The notes under the pieces were generated by a model. The model saw only the letters and a list, made by a program, of their open reading frames with translations, had not been told where the DNA came from and made no database searches. A stretch of 64,000 nucleotides of DNA, from positions 186,001-250,000 of the forward strand of contig CAJTKM010000001.1 of the NCBI GenBank assembly GCA_910576545.1, written 5' to 3'. Below, piece by piece: positions 1 through 7,868 of this stretch (its first letter is position 1; every line of letters begins with the position of its first letter). This stretch comes from Lachnospiraceae bacterium. GTDB lineage: Bacteria > Bacillota > Clostridia > Lachnospirales > Anaerotignaceae. Made by a program: the position numbers and the translations under genes.

Positions 1-215
1 CTGGATTGGGGAGGCTGCCGCATTTTCTGCCGGAAAACGGTAAAATAAAACAGACTGCCAAAAACCTATTTCTGCATCGTGGAAGGATTCGGGAAACGAA
101 GCGTTTCCCCTGACACCGCCTTTGGCGGCAGGCCTTTGGTCTGGTTCGCAAAGCCGGCTGCTGGCCAACGGCGGCTACATGGAAGGCAAAGCCTGAGCCT
201 TTTTTGACACGCAGA
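1..215. other. Gene-free window edge with hairpins
   Basis: No reading frame here is convincing. The stretch holds short palindromes such as GGGAAAC/GTTTCCC at 91-97 and 103-109, and an ACCGCC-TTT-GGCGG hairpin around 114-125. The part from about 130 to 180 (GGCCTTTGGTCTGGTTCGCAAAG) resembles the extra segment inside the dispersed repeat copy at 40090-40252, so it may belong to the same intergenic repeat family. Confidence 0.4.
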
Positions 216-248
216 AAAATCCTTTCAGCTGAAAACTGAAAGGATTTT
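216..248. terminator. Bidirectional intrinsic terminator
   Basis: A perfect 13-bp stem, AAAATCCTTTCAG at 216-228 pairing with CTGAAAGGATTTT at 236-248, has a 7-base loop and T-runs on both sides. It lies directly after the stop codon of the MATE gene on the minus strand. Confidence 0.9.
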
Positions 249-252
249 TTTG

Positions 253-1626
253 TTAAGCCATTTCAGGCGTTTCTTTTTTGGGCATTGTGCGCAGTTCTTT
301 TCTGTAGATATACCTGACGAAAAAGATATTGAATACAAGCGTTGAAATTTCCGCCGCAGGGAATGCCAGCCAGACTGCGGAAAGCCCCTGTATTTTCGCC
401 ATCAGTATCGCCACTGGCAGAAGCACGACAAGCTGGCGGAGCACCGCACCGGCAAGGCTCAGGAACCCATGCCCCAATGCCTGATAAAACGATGTGGAAA
501 TGATATTGAAGCCCGCGAACAGGAAGCTGAAGCTGATTGTCCGCAGGGCGACTGTGCCGATTTCCAGCATTTGTTCAGATGCGTTGAAAATGCGCAGAAG
601 CTGCGGCGAAAAGAACTGGAACGCCAGAAAGCCCAGCGCCATGATTGCCGTTGCGTAAAGCATACTCAGCTTAATTGTCCGCATAATGCGCTCCGGATTG
701 CGTGCGCCGTAGTTGTATGCCACGATTGGCACCATGCCGTTATTCAGACCGAACACAGGCATGAAAATAAAGCTTTGCAGCTTGAAATACACGCCGAATA
801 CTGCTGTCGCCGTAGAGGTAAAGGAAATCAGTATTTTGTTCATGCCGAAGGTCATGATAGAACCAATAGACGCCATACAGATGGACGGGATGCCGATGGC
901 ATAAATCTTTTTGATTGCCATACTGGAAAGTCCGTATTTTTTTGGAGATATTACGATATCGTCGTTTTTCTTTTTGTTGTACCATAAAGAGAGAGCCGCC
1001 GCAGCCATCTGACCGAGTACGGTTGCCAGAGCCGCGCCTGCAATGCCCATCCTGGGCAGACCGAACAGCCCGAAAATCAGTATCGGGTCAAGAATGATAT
1101 TCAGTATCGCGCCAAGCCCCTGTGTCAGCATAGTGTAGAATGTGCGCCCTGTTGCCTGCAAAATGCGGTCAAAGGCAATCTGCAAAAATATGCCGAAGGA
1201 AAGGCAGCTGCAAACCTGTATGTATATGGTACCCTGCTGGATAATGTCGAGGTCGTCTGTCTGCATACGGAAGAAAAGTTCACTTCCGAAAAATGCCAGC
1301 AGTGCAAAGGCGATGGTACTGAAAATTGCCAGATAAACGCCGTTGTTTGCTATCAGATTCGCCCGTTCGCGGTTTCCTTCACCCAATGCGCGGGAAATCA
1401 GTGCGTTCATGCCTACGCCAGTACCAGTCGATACGGCAATCATCAGGTTCTGGACGGGGAATGCCAGGGATACTGCTGTCAGAGCGTTTTCGCTCAGCTG
1501 TGCCACGAACATACTGTCCACAATGTTGTATAATGCCTGCACAAGCATTGCCGCTACCATAGGCAATGACATGGAAAGCAGAAGCCGGTTGATTGGCATG
1601 GTACCCATTTTATTTGTTGTTTCCAC
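253..1626 (-). CDS. MATE family multidrug efflux transporter
   Basis: This is a 457-residue polytopic membrane protein of the MATE family (MepA/DinF-like), which exports drugs or metabolites in exchange for Na+ or H+. The N-terminal LLLSMSLPMVAAMLVQALYN segment, the IVDSMFVAQLSENALTAVSLAFP motif region and two six-helix halves match the family, and the length is normal. An upstream in-frame ATG at 1644 lies inside the Shine-Dalgarno sequence AAGGGAGG, so I place the start at the GTG at 1626, seven bases after it. A sigma-A promoter lies about 100 bases upstream and a strong terminator follows. It is one of four MATE genes in the window. The substrate cannot be told from sequence. Confidence 0.93.
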   Translation of the reverse strand: METTNKMGTMPINRLLLSMSLPMVAAMLVQALYNIVDSMFVAQLSENALTAVSLAFPVQNLMIAVSTGTGVGMNALISRALGEGNRERANLIANNGVYLAIFSTIAFALLAFFGSELFFRMQTDDLDIIQQGTIYIQVCSCLSFGIFLQIAFDRILQATGRTFYTMLTQGLGAILNIILDPILIFGLFGLPRMGIAGAALATVLGQMAAAALSLWYNKKKNDDIVISPKKYGLSSMAIKKIYAIGIPSICMASIGSIMTFGMNKILISFTSTATAVFGVYFKLQSFIFMPVFGLNNGMVPIVAYNYGARNPERIMRTIKLSMLYATAIMALGFLAFQFFSPQLLRIFNASEQMLEIGTVALRTISFSFLFAGFNIISTSFYQALGHGFLSLAGAVLRQLVVLLPVAILMAKIQGLSAVWLAFPAAEISTLVFNIFFVRYIYRKELRTMPKKETPEMA

Positions 1627-1732
1627 TATTTTTCCTCCCTTCATCTTATGTGAAACAGCGTGAAGCCAAACCCGTTCTGCTGGATATGGCTTTCAAGTGA
1701 AAAAAAGTTTGCTCCCGCAAACCATAAACTTT

Positions 1733-1761
1733 ATCATATCTATTTTGGAGGATTTTGTCAA
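1733..1761 (-). promoter_or_regulatory. Sigma-A promoter of the first MATE gene
   Basis: Minus strand TTGACA (1756-1761), a 17-bp spacer and TATGAT (1733-1738). The roughly 100-base leader contains a small hairpin, GTTTGC/GCAAAC, at 1708-1723. Confidence 0.8.
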
Positions 1762-1830
1762 GCAGGTTGAATGTTAAATATCGATTAGAAGGGACAGGGA
1801 AGAAAAGCCGGTATATTTTGCGGATTCCTG

Positions 1831-1859
1831 TTGATAAAACAGAAAACAAGACTTATTAT
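1831..1859 (+). promoter_or_regulatory. Sigma-A promoter of the LysE gene
   Basis: TTGATA (1831-1836), a 17-bp spacer and TATTAT (1854-1859), about 50 bases before the start codon. It is divergent from the MATE promoter. Confidence 0.7.
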
Positions 1860-1911
1860 AGTATATGTGAATTATGAAGAGCGGATATTTTTAAGAAGGA
1901 GGAACTGACTA

Positions 1912-2493
1912 ATGTTTCACTGGATACCCTTTCTCACCTACGCAGTCGCGACAGCCATAACCCCTGGTCCAAACAACATCATGTCCATGTCGAACGGCAG
2001 CCGATTCGGATTCCGGAAAGCCTTCCCGTTTAATCTGGGGATAGGTGCAGGCTTTTCCATCGTGATGCTGCTCTGTACTGTTTTTTGCAGCCTTCTTTCA
2101 GCGTTTATCCCGAAAATCAAGATGCCGATGCTTATTTTAGGCGGGCTGTATATGCTGCATCTGGCATGGGAAACCTTCCGCAGCGGCGCGGATATTCAGG
2201 ACGACTTTTCCCGCAGCGGCTTTGTTTCCGGGCTTTTGCTCCAATTTGTGAACCCAAAGATATACATTTACGGCATTATGTCCATAGAGGCATATATTCT
2301 GCCGCATTTCAGCGGGAATATACCGGCTTTGGCTGCCTTTGCCATACTGCTGGCATTTATGGGCTTTGTTTCCACGCTCTGCTGGTCGGCGTTCGGCTCG
2401 TTGTTCCGCAGGCTGTTTTCCACACATGCCAAAGCAGTCAATACCATTATGGCACTTCTGCTGGTTTACTGTGCGGTATCGTTGTTTTTATAA
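1912..2493 (+). CDS. LysE family exporter
   Basis: This 193-residue, highly hydrophobic protein belongs to the LysE/RhtB family, whose members export amino acids or related small molecules through about six membrane helices. The diagnostic N-terminal motif AITPGPNNIMSMSNGSRFG (residues about 17-35) is present and the length is slightly under the usual 200-210. The start follows AAGAAGGAGGAACTGACTA. It is monocistronic: its own promoter lies upstream and a terminator is shared with the convergent radical SAM gene. The real substrate, possibly a basic or hydrophobic amino acid, is unknown. Confidence 0.92.
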   Translation: MFHWIPFLTYAVATAITPGPNNIMSMSNGSRFGFRKAFPFNLGIGAGFSIVMLLCTVFCSLLSAFIPKIKMPMLILGGLYMLHLAWETFRSGADIQDDFSRSGFVSGLLLQFVNPKIYIYGIMSIEAYILPHFSGNIPALAAFAILLAFMGFVSTLCWSAFGSLFRRLFSTHAKAVNTIMALLLVYCAVSLFL

Positions 2494-2511
2494 CTCCCAT
2501 ATTTTTGTTTT

Positions 2512-2555
2512 GCGTCCCGCCCCTCCCTCAAATACGGCGCGGGACGCTTTTTTTG
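2512..2555. terminator. Intrinsic terminator between LysE and radical SAM genes
   Basis: The 9-bp stem GCGTCCCGC (2512-2520) / GCGGGACGC (2539-2547) is followed by a run of T on the plus strand. It sits between convergent genes. Confidence 0.85.
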
Positions 2556-2556
2556 C

Positions 2557-3456
2557 TTACAAATGCCGTAGGTTTTTCCGGTATTCCCGTAAAGCATTTT
2601 CATCGGCTGTTTCGATGATTTGATTCAAAGCGGATAATACAGTTTCCTTTTCTTCCGGCAGATGCCCTTGTATGGGTATGGCGTTGGACGCACCCAGGGC
2701 GGCGAAGCAGACAGGGATTTTCAGGCTTTCTGCCAATACCCGCAGTTCCCTGTATTTTTCTACTTCTGATTCCTCCTGCCAGTTTCCTGCTTTTATTTCC
2801 TGATACAGACTGGATTCGGGATAGACAGTCAGCATGCTTGTGCCGATGATTTTGGGGTGGAGCTGGTTGCAGAGCGCGGCAGTTGCTTTCGCGCCGCGTT
2901 CCCCGTTCCCTGCTCCGGAAATCCCTGCCAGATAAAAGAAATTGTAATAAAAATCTGCCGCGTCAAGACGTCTGCACTGCGTCAGGATTTCCTGCGCACA
3001 GTAGCCCTTGTTCATGAATTTCAGGGCGTCATCGTCGCCGGTTTCCACGCCGATGGTGATGCCGTCATATCCGGCTTTCCGCAGTTCCAAAAGCTCGGCG
3101 TCAGTCTTCAGTGTAATGTCCGTTACCCTTGCGAAACAGCCGATTGTCCGGTTCGACGGGAAATATCCGCGTATCAGCTCAGCAATTTCCAGCAGGCGTT
3201 CCGCTTTCAGTACGAACGGGTTCGCCCCGACCAGAAACACCCGCTTGATTTCGTGTTTGTTCCAAAGCCGCAGCTGTGCCCGCGCCTCCCGTAGGTCCTC
3301 TTCCATGTCTGCAAGCGTTGACATCCTGAATGAGAATGGCAGGTCATTATAAAGCGTGCAGAATTTGCATTTATGGTGCGTGCAGCCTGCGGTTGCCTCC
3401 AAAAGCAGGGAGGAAGCCTCGTAAGGCGGCCGCCAGATTGTTCCGGTAAAGTGCAT
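2557..3456 (-). CDS. Radical SAM protein
   Basis: A 299-residue radical SAM enzyme expected to bind a 4Fe-4S cluster and cleave S-adenosylmethionine. The cluster motif GCTHHKCKFC is about 25 residues from the N-terminus and has the CX4CX2C spacing seen in the subgroup with GCxxxKCxFC signatures, not the classical CX3CX2C. A later GVETGDDD and the Elp3-like TIM-barrel pattern agree. Three possible ATGs lie close together. The one at 3456 is eight bases after AAAGGGG and fits best, whereas the earlier ATG at 3486 has no ribosome binding site. It is divergent from an HxlR regulator, which may control it. The substrate is not predictable. Confidence 0.9.
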   Translation of the reverse strand: MHFTGTIWRPPYEASSLLLEATAGCTHHKCKFCTLYNDLPFSFRMSTLADMEEDLREARAQLRLWNKHEIKRVFLVGANPFVLKAERLLEIAELIRGYFPSNRTIGCFARVTDITLKTDAELLELRKAGYDGITIGVETGDDDALKFMNKGYCAQEILTQCRRLDAADFYYNFFYLAGISGAGNGERGAKATAALCNQLHPKIIGTSMLTVYPESSLYQEIKAGNWQEESEVEKYRELRVLAESLKIPVCFAALGASNAIPIQGHLPEEKETVLSALNQIIETADENALREYRKNLRHL

Positions 3457-3629
3457 ATTCATTTCCCCTTTCATATTTTCTGCCATTAGGATACAAAAAC
3501 CGCTCCGGCTTTACAAGTACTGTCATTTTTTAGTATCAGTATCCTTTTTTGTACCAACAGCAGAAAAAGACCGTATCTTGTTTTTTGCTTTGTCCTGGCA
3601 TATACTTTTTTTGAAAGAAGGGATATGGA
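3457..3629. promoter_or_regulatory. Divergent control region with inverted repeats
   Basis: Between the radical SAM and HxlR starts there is AGGATAC (3488-3494) facing GTATCCT (3539-3545), and AGTACT around 3517. Such spaced inverted elements are the usual kind of operator for an HxlR dimer in a divergent promoter region. The assignment is inference. Confidence 0.4.
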
Positions 3630-3995
3630 ATGACAGGGAATAAATTCAAAAGCGAAGCGGCAGTTGCCCGCTGTGAACCGATGAGCAGGTTACAGGCTGT
3701 AATTGGCGGGAAATGGAAGATATTGATATTATGGTATATCGCGTTTTATAAGGTCCAGCGTTTTGGGGAATTGATGCGCAGGCTGGACGGTATTACGCAG
3801 TCTACATTGACAAAACAGCTTCGGGAACTGGAAAAAGACGGGTTCCTGCACAGAAAGGTATATCAGGAAATTCCTCCAAAGGTGGAATATTCCCTGACGG
3901 AAATGGGGGAGAGCTTTGTCCCCGTGCTGACTGCAATGCTGGAATGGAGCGAAAGCAGCCTTTGCCCGGGCTTTGAAAATCCCTACCGCAGATAA
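3630..3995 (+). CDS. HxlR family transcriptional regulator
   Basis: This 121-residue winged-helix protein has the HxlR signature: CEPMSRLQAVIGGKWKILIL near residues 12-31, then FGELMRRLDGITQSTLTKQLRELEKDGFL for the recognition helix, and an EYSLTEMG wing. The single N-terminal Cys (about residue 12) is where redox- or aldehyde-sensing members place their sensor thiol, although sensing here is unproven. The start is preceded by AGAAGGGATATGGA. It is divergent from the radical SAM gene and probably autoregulates and controls that neighbour. Confidence 0.92.
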   Translation: MTGNKFKSEAAVARCEPMSRLQAVIGGKWKILILWYIAFYKVQRFGELMRRLDGITQSTLTKQLRELEKDGFLHRKVYQEIPPKVEYSLTEMGESFVPVLTAMLEWSESSLCPGFENPYRR

Positions 3996-3998
3996 AAA

Positions 3999-4023
3999 TT
4001 CCGGCACGCAAAGCGTGCCGGAA
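3999..4023. terminator. Hairpin between HxlR and guaB
   Basis: A perfect 11-bp stem, TTCCGGCACGC / GCGTGCCGGAA, has an AAA loop. The U-run is on the minus strand side, so it may end guaB transcription after the repeat copy as well as HxlR transcription. Confidence 0.65.
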
Positions 4024-4097
4024 AATGAGTCAATGGTTCGTACTGCCAAGAGAATTTGGCAAGCAGAACATTCCAAGGATATATTCAAATAAAAGCT

Positions 4098-4186
4098 ATG
4101 GCAAAACGAGTGTTTTGCCCAATAAAGTTTGGGGTCAAGCCCTCTTCAAAGGGCTTGTGGGGTGTGGGGCAAAGCCCCGCAGTCTT
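4098..4186 (+). repeat. Dispersed palindromic repeat, copy 1
   Basis: Three hairpins follow each other: GGCAAAAC/GTTTTGCC, AAGCCCT/AGGGCTT and GGGGC/GCCCC, separated by the family spacers GGGGTCAAG and GTGGGGTGTGGGG and ending in GCAGTCTT. It lies at the 3' end of guaB. Confidence 0.75.
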
Positions 4187-4190
4187 ATCC

Positions 4191-5696
4191 TTAGCTCTTG
4201 TAATTCCCGCTGTCTTTGAGCAGTACGTCATGCGCGCCGCCTTCCACAAGGCTTGTGGTGGAAATTACGGTGATTTTTGCTTTCTGCTGGAGCTCCGGAA
4301 TGGAAAGTACCCCGCAGTTGCACATGGTAGATTTTACCTTTTTCAGAGAAAGATTTACATTATCATGCAGGCTTCCGGCATAAGGCACATAGGAATCCAC
4401 GCCTTCTTCGAAGGAAAGCTTTGCATCGCCGCCCATGTCGTACCTCTGCCAGTTGCGCGCACGCGCGGAGCCTTCGCCCCAGTATTCTTTCATGTAGTTC
4501 CCGTTGATGTTGACGCGGTTTGTCGGGCTTTCGTCAAACCGCGCGAAATATCTGCCCAGCATGATGAAATCCGCACCCATCGCCAGCGCGAGCGTCATAT
4601 GGTAATCGTATACGATGCCGCCATCGGAGCAGATGGGGATATAGATGCCCGTTTCCTTAAAATATTCGTCACGCGCCGCCGCAACCTCAATGACTGCCGA
4701 AGCCTGTCCGCGGCCGATGCCTTTCTGCTCCCTCGTGATGCAGATGGAACCGCCGCCGATGCCGATTTTTACGAAATCCGCACCGCATTCCGCAAGGAAA
4801 CGGAAGCCTTCTGCGTCTACTACGTTGCCCGCACCGATTTTTACACTGTCGCCATAGGTTTCACGCACCCAGTCCAGTGTCATCTTCTGCCATTCGCTGT
4901 ATCCTTCGGAGGAATCGATGCAGAGGATATCTGCGCCGGCTTCTACCAGAGCCGGAACGCGCTCTTTGTAATCCCGTGTATTGATGCCCGCGCCCACAAC
5001 GTAACGCTTTTGGGAATCCAGCAGTTCGTTTGTGTTTTCTTTATGGCTGTCATAATCTTTACGGAATACCAGATATTGCAGGCGTCCTTCCGCGTCCAGA
5101 ATCGGGAGCTGGTTGATTTTATTGTCCCAGATGATGTTGTTGGCTTCTTTCAGCGTTGTGCCTTCCGGCGCGCAGATGAGCTGGTCGAGAGGAGTCATAA
5201 ATTCTTTTACTTTCATATCACGTTCCATACGGCTGATGCGGTAATCACGGCTTGTTACAAGGCCTACCAGCTTGCCCTGTGCGGTGCCGTCTGTCGTGAC
5301 CGCGGCGGTAGAGTGGCCTGTCCGCGCTTTCAGGTCTAGGATATCCTGCAATGTGCTTTCCGGGCTGATATTGGAATCGCTCATGACAAAGCCTGCCTTA
5401 TATGCTTTTGCGCGGGCAACCATAGCCGCCTGATTTTCGATGGTCTGGGAGCCGAAAATGAAGGAAATGCCGCCCTCCTTTGCCAGTGCGACTGCCATTT
5501 TATCATCGGAAACGGCCTGCATGACTGCCGAAACCAGCGGAATATTCATCTCCAGAGCGGGTTTTTCGCCTTTTTTGAATTTTACCACAGGTGTTTTCAG
5601 GCTCACGTTGTCTACCATGCATTCTTTGGAAGAATAGCCTGGAACGAGCAGGAATTCGCTGAAGGTTCTGGAAGGTTCTGTGAAATAAGTTGCCAT
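4191..5696 (-). CDS. guaB: IMP dehydrogenase (T. foetus-like type)
   Basis: This enzyme oxidises IMP to XMP with NAD+, the first committed step of GMP synthesis. The 501-residue protein has the TIM barrel interrupted by two CBS domains (residues about 95-210), the GAGINTRD and CIDSSEG segments, and the catalytic loop [18 protein letters not shown] with the nucleophilic Cys near residue 319. Most bacterial enzymes instead have PGSICTTR...GVGVPQ. From memory, the whole protein closely resembles the Tritrichomonas foetus enzyme. The start at 5696 follows AGGAGGAG; an in-frame ATG at 5744 lies upstream without such a site. It has its own sigma-A promoter. Confidence 0.96.
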   Translation of the reverse strand: MATYFTEPSRTFSEFLLVPGYSSKECMVDNVSLKTPVVKFKKGEKPALEMNIPLVSAVMQAVSDDKMAVALAKEGGISFIFGSQTIENQAAMVARAKAYKAGFVMSDSNISPESTLQDILDLKARTGHSTAAVTTDGTAQGKLVGLVTSRDYRISRMERDMKVKEFMTPLDQLICAPEGTTLKEANNIIWDNKINQLPILDAEGRLQYLVFRKDYDSHKENTNELLDSQKRYVVGAGINTRDYKERVPALVEAGADILCIDSSEGYSEWQKMTLDWVRETYGDSVKIGAGNVVDAEGFRFLAECGADFVKIGIGGGSICITREQKGIGRGQASAVIEVAAARDEYFKETGIYIPICSDGGIVYDYHMTLALAMGADFIMLGRYFARFDESPTNRVNINGNYMKEYWGEGSARARNWQRYDMGGDAKLSFEEGVDSYVPYAGSLHDNVNLSLKKVKSTMCNCGVLSIPELQQKAKITVISTTSLVEGGAHDVLLKDSGNYKS

Positions 5697-5747
5697 GTCG
5701 ATTCTCCTCCTGATATGATTGTTTGACCGTTTTGTGTATTGCATACG

Positions 5748-5776
5748 ATTTTAACACCAAACAGCCACCCGTTCAA
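5748..5776 (-). promoter_or_regulatory. Sigma-A promoter of guaB
   Basis: Minus strand TTGAAC (5771-5776), 17-bp spacer, TAAAAT (5748-5753), giving a leader of about 45 bases. Confidence 0.75.
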
Positions 5777-5948
5777 GGGTACATTTCGTTTTTTTGTCTT
5801 TTTGTGTAATTCGTCGGTTTTTCGGGAAAAAAGGGCGAAGGTTTGCCCGAAAACTTCAAAAACCGGTTCAGAACCGGGAGGAGTTTCCGGAACAGTGGGT
5901 TGACAATGCGGCGGGAGATTATTTTTTTACAGAAAATACACATTTTGC

Positions 5949-5975
5949 TGTAACTTTTTGCAGGCGGATTCGTTT
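5949..5975 (+). promoter_or_regulatory. ECF-type promoter, likely autoregulatory
   Basis: TGTAAC (5949-5954), exactly 16 bases, then CGTTT (5971-5975). This is the TGAAAC-N16-CGT pattern of ECF sigma promoters, and it lies about 30 bases before the ECF sigma gene. Self-activation is inferred. Confidence 0.75.
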
Positions 5976-6003
5976 ATCATATAGAAAGAAAGGGGGCGGG
6001 AAA

Positions 6004-6501
6004 ATGCGGGATGAACTTCTGGCAGAATTATACGGAAAATATTACCATCGAGCGTATCTTTACGCCCTTTCTCTTTGCAGAGAAAAGAGCTGGGCGGAGG
6101 ATATTGTCAGCGAAGCCTTTGAAAAAGCGATACTGACGCTGGAGGACGGCGGGCAGGGGTTCCTTTACTGGCTTCTGCGCGTCTGCCGCAACCTTTTTCT
6201 GGACGAAGTGCGCCGCAGGAAACGCCGCCCTGCGGCGGAATGGCAGGAGGCTATGGGTACAGTGCCGGAGGACGCGCTTGCCGCTGTGCTGAAAAAAGAA
6301 GGGAACCAGCGGCTGTACCGCGCGGTAGAGGCGCTGCCAGCGCAGTACAGGGAACTGCTGACACTGTTTTACTTCGGCGGGGTATCACTGAAAGAAGCGG
6401 CGGAATTTATGGGATTGTCTTACGGGGCGGCAAAAACGGCATTGTGCCGCGCGCGGGTGCGGCTGAAAAAAGAATTGGAGGCGGATGGCTATGACATTTA
6501 G
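6004..6501 (+). CDS. ECF-type RNA polymerase sigma factor
   Basis: A 165-residue sigma-70 family protein with only regions 2 and 4. Region 2 spans about residues 5-75 (YGKYYHRAYLYALSLC, AEDIVSEAFEKA) and region 4 about 105-160 (LPAQYRELLTLFYFGGVSLK followed by GLSYGAAKTALCRARVRLKK). The start at 6004 follows AGAAAGGGGGCGGGA; a longer open frame upstream has no such signal. The next gene overlaps its end by 17 bases and encodes a membrane anti-sigma factor. A promoter of ECF type immediately upstream suggests positive autoregulation. The stimulus is unknown. Confidence 0.94.
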   Translation: MRDELLAELYGKYYHRAYLYALSLCREKSWAEDIVSEAFEKAILTLEDGGQGFLYWLLRVCRNLFLDEVRRRKRRPAAEWQEAMGTVPEDALAAVLKKEGNQRLYRAVEALPAQYRELLTLFYFGGVSLKEAAEFMGLSYGAAKTALCRARVRLKKELEADGYDI

Positions 6502-7654
6502 GGAATTATTGGGAAAATATAAGAATGGCAGTGCAACGCCTGAGGAACGGGAACAGGCGGAACGGGAGCTGGAAAAATTCGACGCACTGACTGAATATAT
6601 GCTGGAGCAGGATTTTCCACAGGAGGAACAGCCGAAAGCAGAAGCGGCAGAGGGAGAACTGAAAAAAATTCGCCGGAATATCAAACAGCGGAATGCTGTG
6701 CTGGTCTGCCTTGCGGCGGGCGTGGCGTGCGGCGTGATTGCGGCGGCGTGTTATTTTGAACCTGCTATCAGCAAGCGGCTGTGGTATGACCCGACAGAGG
6801 TGTATAATCCTGATACGGAGGATTTCTCTACTCAAAAGATTAACAGCCATATTGCCGTTATTTCGGAGCTTACGATGCCGGAAATGCGCATGGACGGCGT
6901 ATATGTCAGGGAGCAGGGCTGGGGAAGGTATGACCTGACGCTTCAGCAGTGGGATTATTCCCGTGTGGAAAACAGCTATTCCTATGGGGTGGTTACGCGG
7001 AACAAAATCGAACTGCGGCAGGACTTTTTTTTACAGAGTTGCGTGGGAGGTATTTTCAGCCGCAGCCAATATGGTTTCAGGGAGGAACCTTCACAGGACG
7101 GAATAATCCGTGACGTAGAGTCAGCACGGGCGGTTTTGGAAAAACTGCCGGAGTATATCCGGCTGGAGGCGTATATTTCCCTGAGCAGGGATTGGGATAT
7201 GGAGGAACTTGCGGCGTTCTGCGAAAAAATAGAGCGGAGAGAAGATGGCACGTGGATTGGCTGGACGGCGGTGCGGACTGCGCCGGAGGATACGCAGTTG
7301 TTCCCAATGGCAGGCTTCCGTGTAAGTGGGGACGGCTGGATGCTCAACGAAGTAGATGAACGTTATCCTTATTATGAAATCAATCTGCACAAAGACGAAC
7401 CAGTTGCGGAAGTCCTCAGCGGGCATTTCAAATCGCTCCTGCACTATACCATTGACCATAAGGATTTTTATAACAAAAAAATGGATTATCAGATACGGGA
7501 TGAAGAAATGCTGGAATATGTGGAGAAAAATGGCGTAAATACGTATGGCTTTGTCTGCTACGGTACGCCGCAGGAAATCCTGAAGGTATTGGAGGAACCT
7601 GACGTGGAAGGGATTCATGTTTCAGACAGCAGTATCAGTGTGCCGGGGCTGTGA
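6485..7654 (+). CDS. Membrane anti-sigma factor with Sigma_reg N/C-type domains
   Basis: A 389-residue single-pass protein: cytoplasmic residues 1-70 (a short acidic helix region expected to bind the sigma factor), one membrane helix at about 71-91, and a large extracytoplasmic domain. The architecture and the positions relative to an ECF gene match the families named sigma factor regulator N-terminal and C-terminal domain (PF13800/PF13791); I assign them by resemblance. It overlaps the sigma gene, so translation is probably coupled. A second ATG two codons later (6491) is an equally possible start. Release of the sigma factor on an envelope signal is inferred. Confidence 0.85.
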   Translation: MAMTFRELLGKYKNGSATPEEREQAERELEKFDALTEYMLEQDFPQEEQPKAEAAEGELKKIRRNIKQRNAVLVCLAAGVACGVIAAACYFEPAISKRLWYDPTEVYNPDTEDFSTQKINSHIAVISELTMPEMRMDGVYVREQGWGRYDLTLQQWDYSRVENSYSYGVVTRNKIELRQDFFLQSCVGGIFSRSQYGFREEPSQDGIIRDVESARAVLEKLPEYIRLEAYISLSRDWDMEELAAFCEKIERREDGTWIGWTAVRTAPEDTQLFPMAGFRVSGDGWMLNEVDERYPYYEINLHKDEPVAEVLSGHFKSLLHYTIDHKDFYNKKMDYQIRDEEMLEYVEKNGVNTYGFVCYGTPQEILKVLEEPDVEGIHVSDSSISVPGL

Positions 7655-7665
7655 AAAGATTCCGA

Positions 7666-7760
7666 ACCTTGAGGGCCTTGCCCTCAAACTCCCACAATCC
7701 CTTTGAAAAGGGATTGACCCTAAACTTTATTGCACCCTCGGACAAAGTCCGAGGGTGATT
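7666..7760 (-). repeat. Dispersed palindromic repeat, copy 2 (reverse)
   Basis: Read on the minus strand it gives the hairpin CACCCTCGGA/TCCGAGGGTG, then AGGGTCAATCCCTTT/AAAGGGATT, then GAGGGC/GCCCTC and CAAGG. It follows the anti-sigma gene and faces copy 3. Confidence 0.75.
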
Positions 7761-7782
7761 CGTTTCAGGATATTTGTTTCCC

Positions 7783-7868
7783 AGCCGCATGGAAATGCGG
7801 CGGAAAAAGGGTCAAGGGACAATGTCCCTTGCAGGGTGCGGGACAGCGTCCCGCGGTTTTCATTTTTT
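7783..7868 (+). repeat. Dispersed palindromic repeat, copy 3
   Basis: GCCGCAT/ATGCGGC, then GGGTCAAGGGAC/GTCCCTTGCAGG, then GGGAC/GTCCC and a T-rich end. It abuts the asnB stop codon and so may act as its terminator. Confidence 0.75.

Noticed and set aside
4056-5339. Long plus-strand reading frame (427 codons) opposite guaB
   Set aside because: It is antisense to a clear IMP dehydrogenase, has no ribosome binding site and reads as low-quality protein. GC-rich third positions keep stops away.
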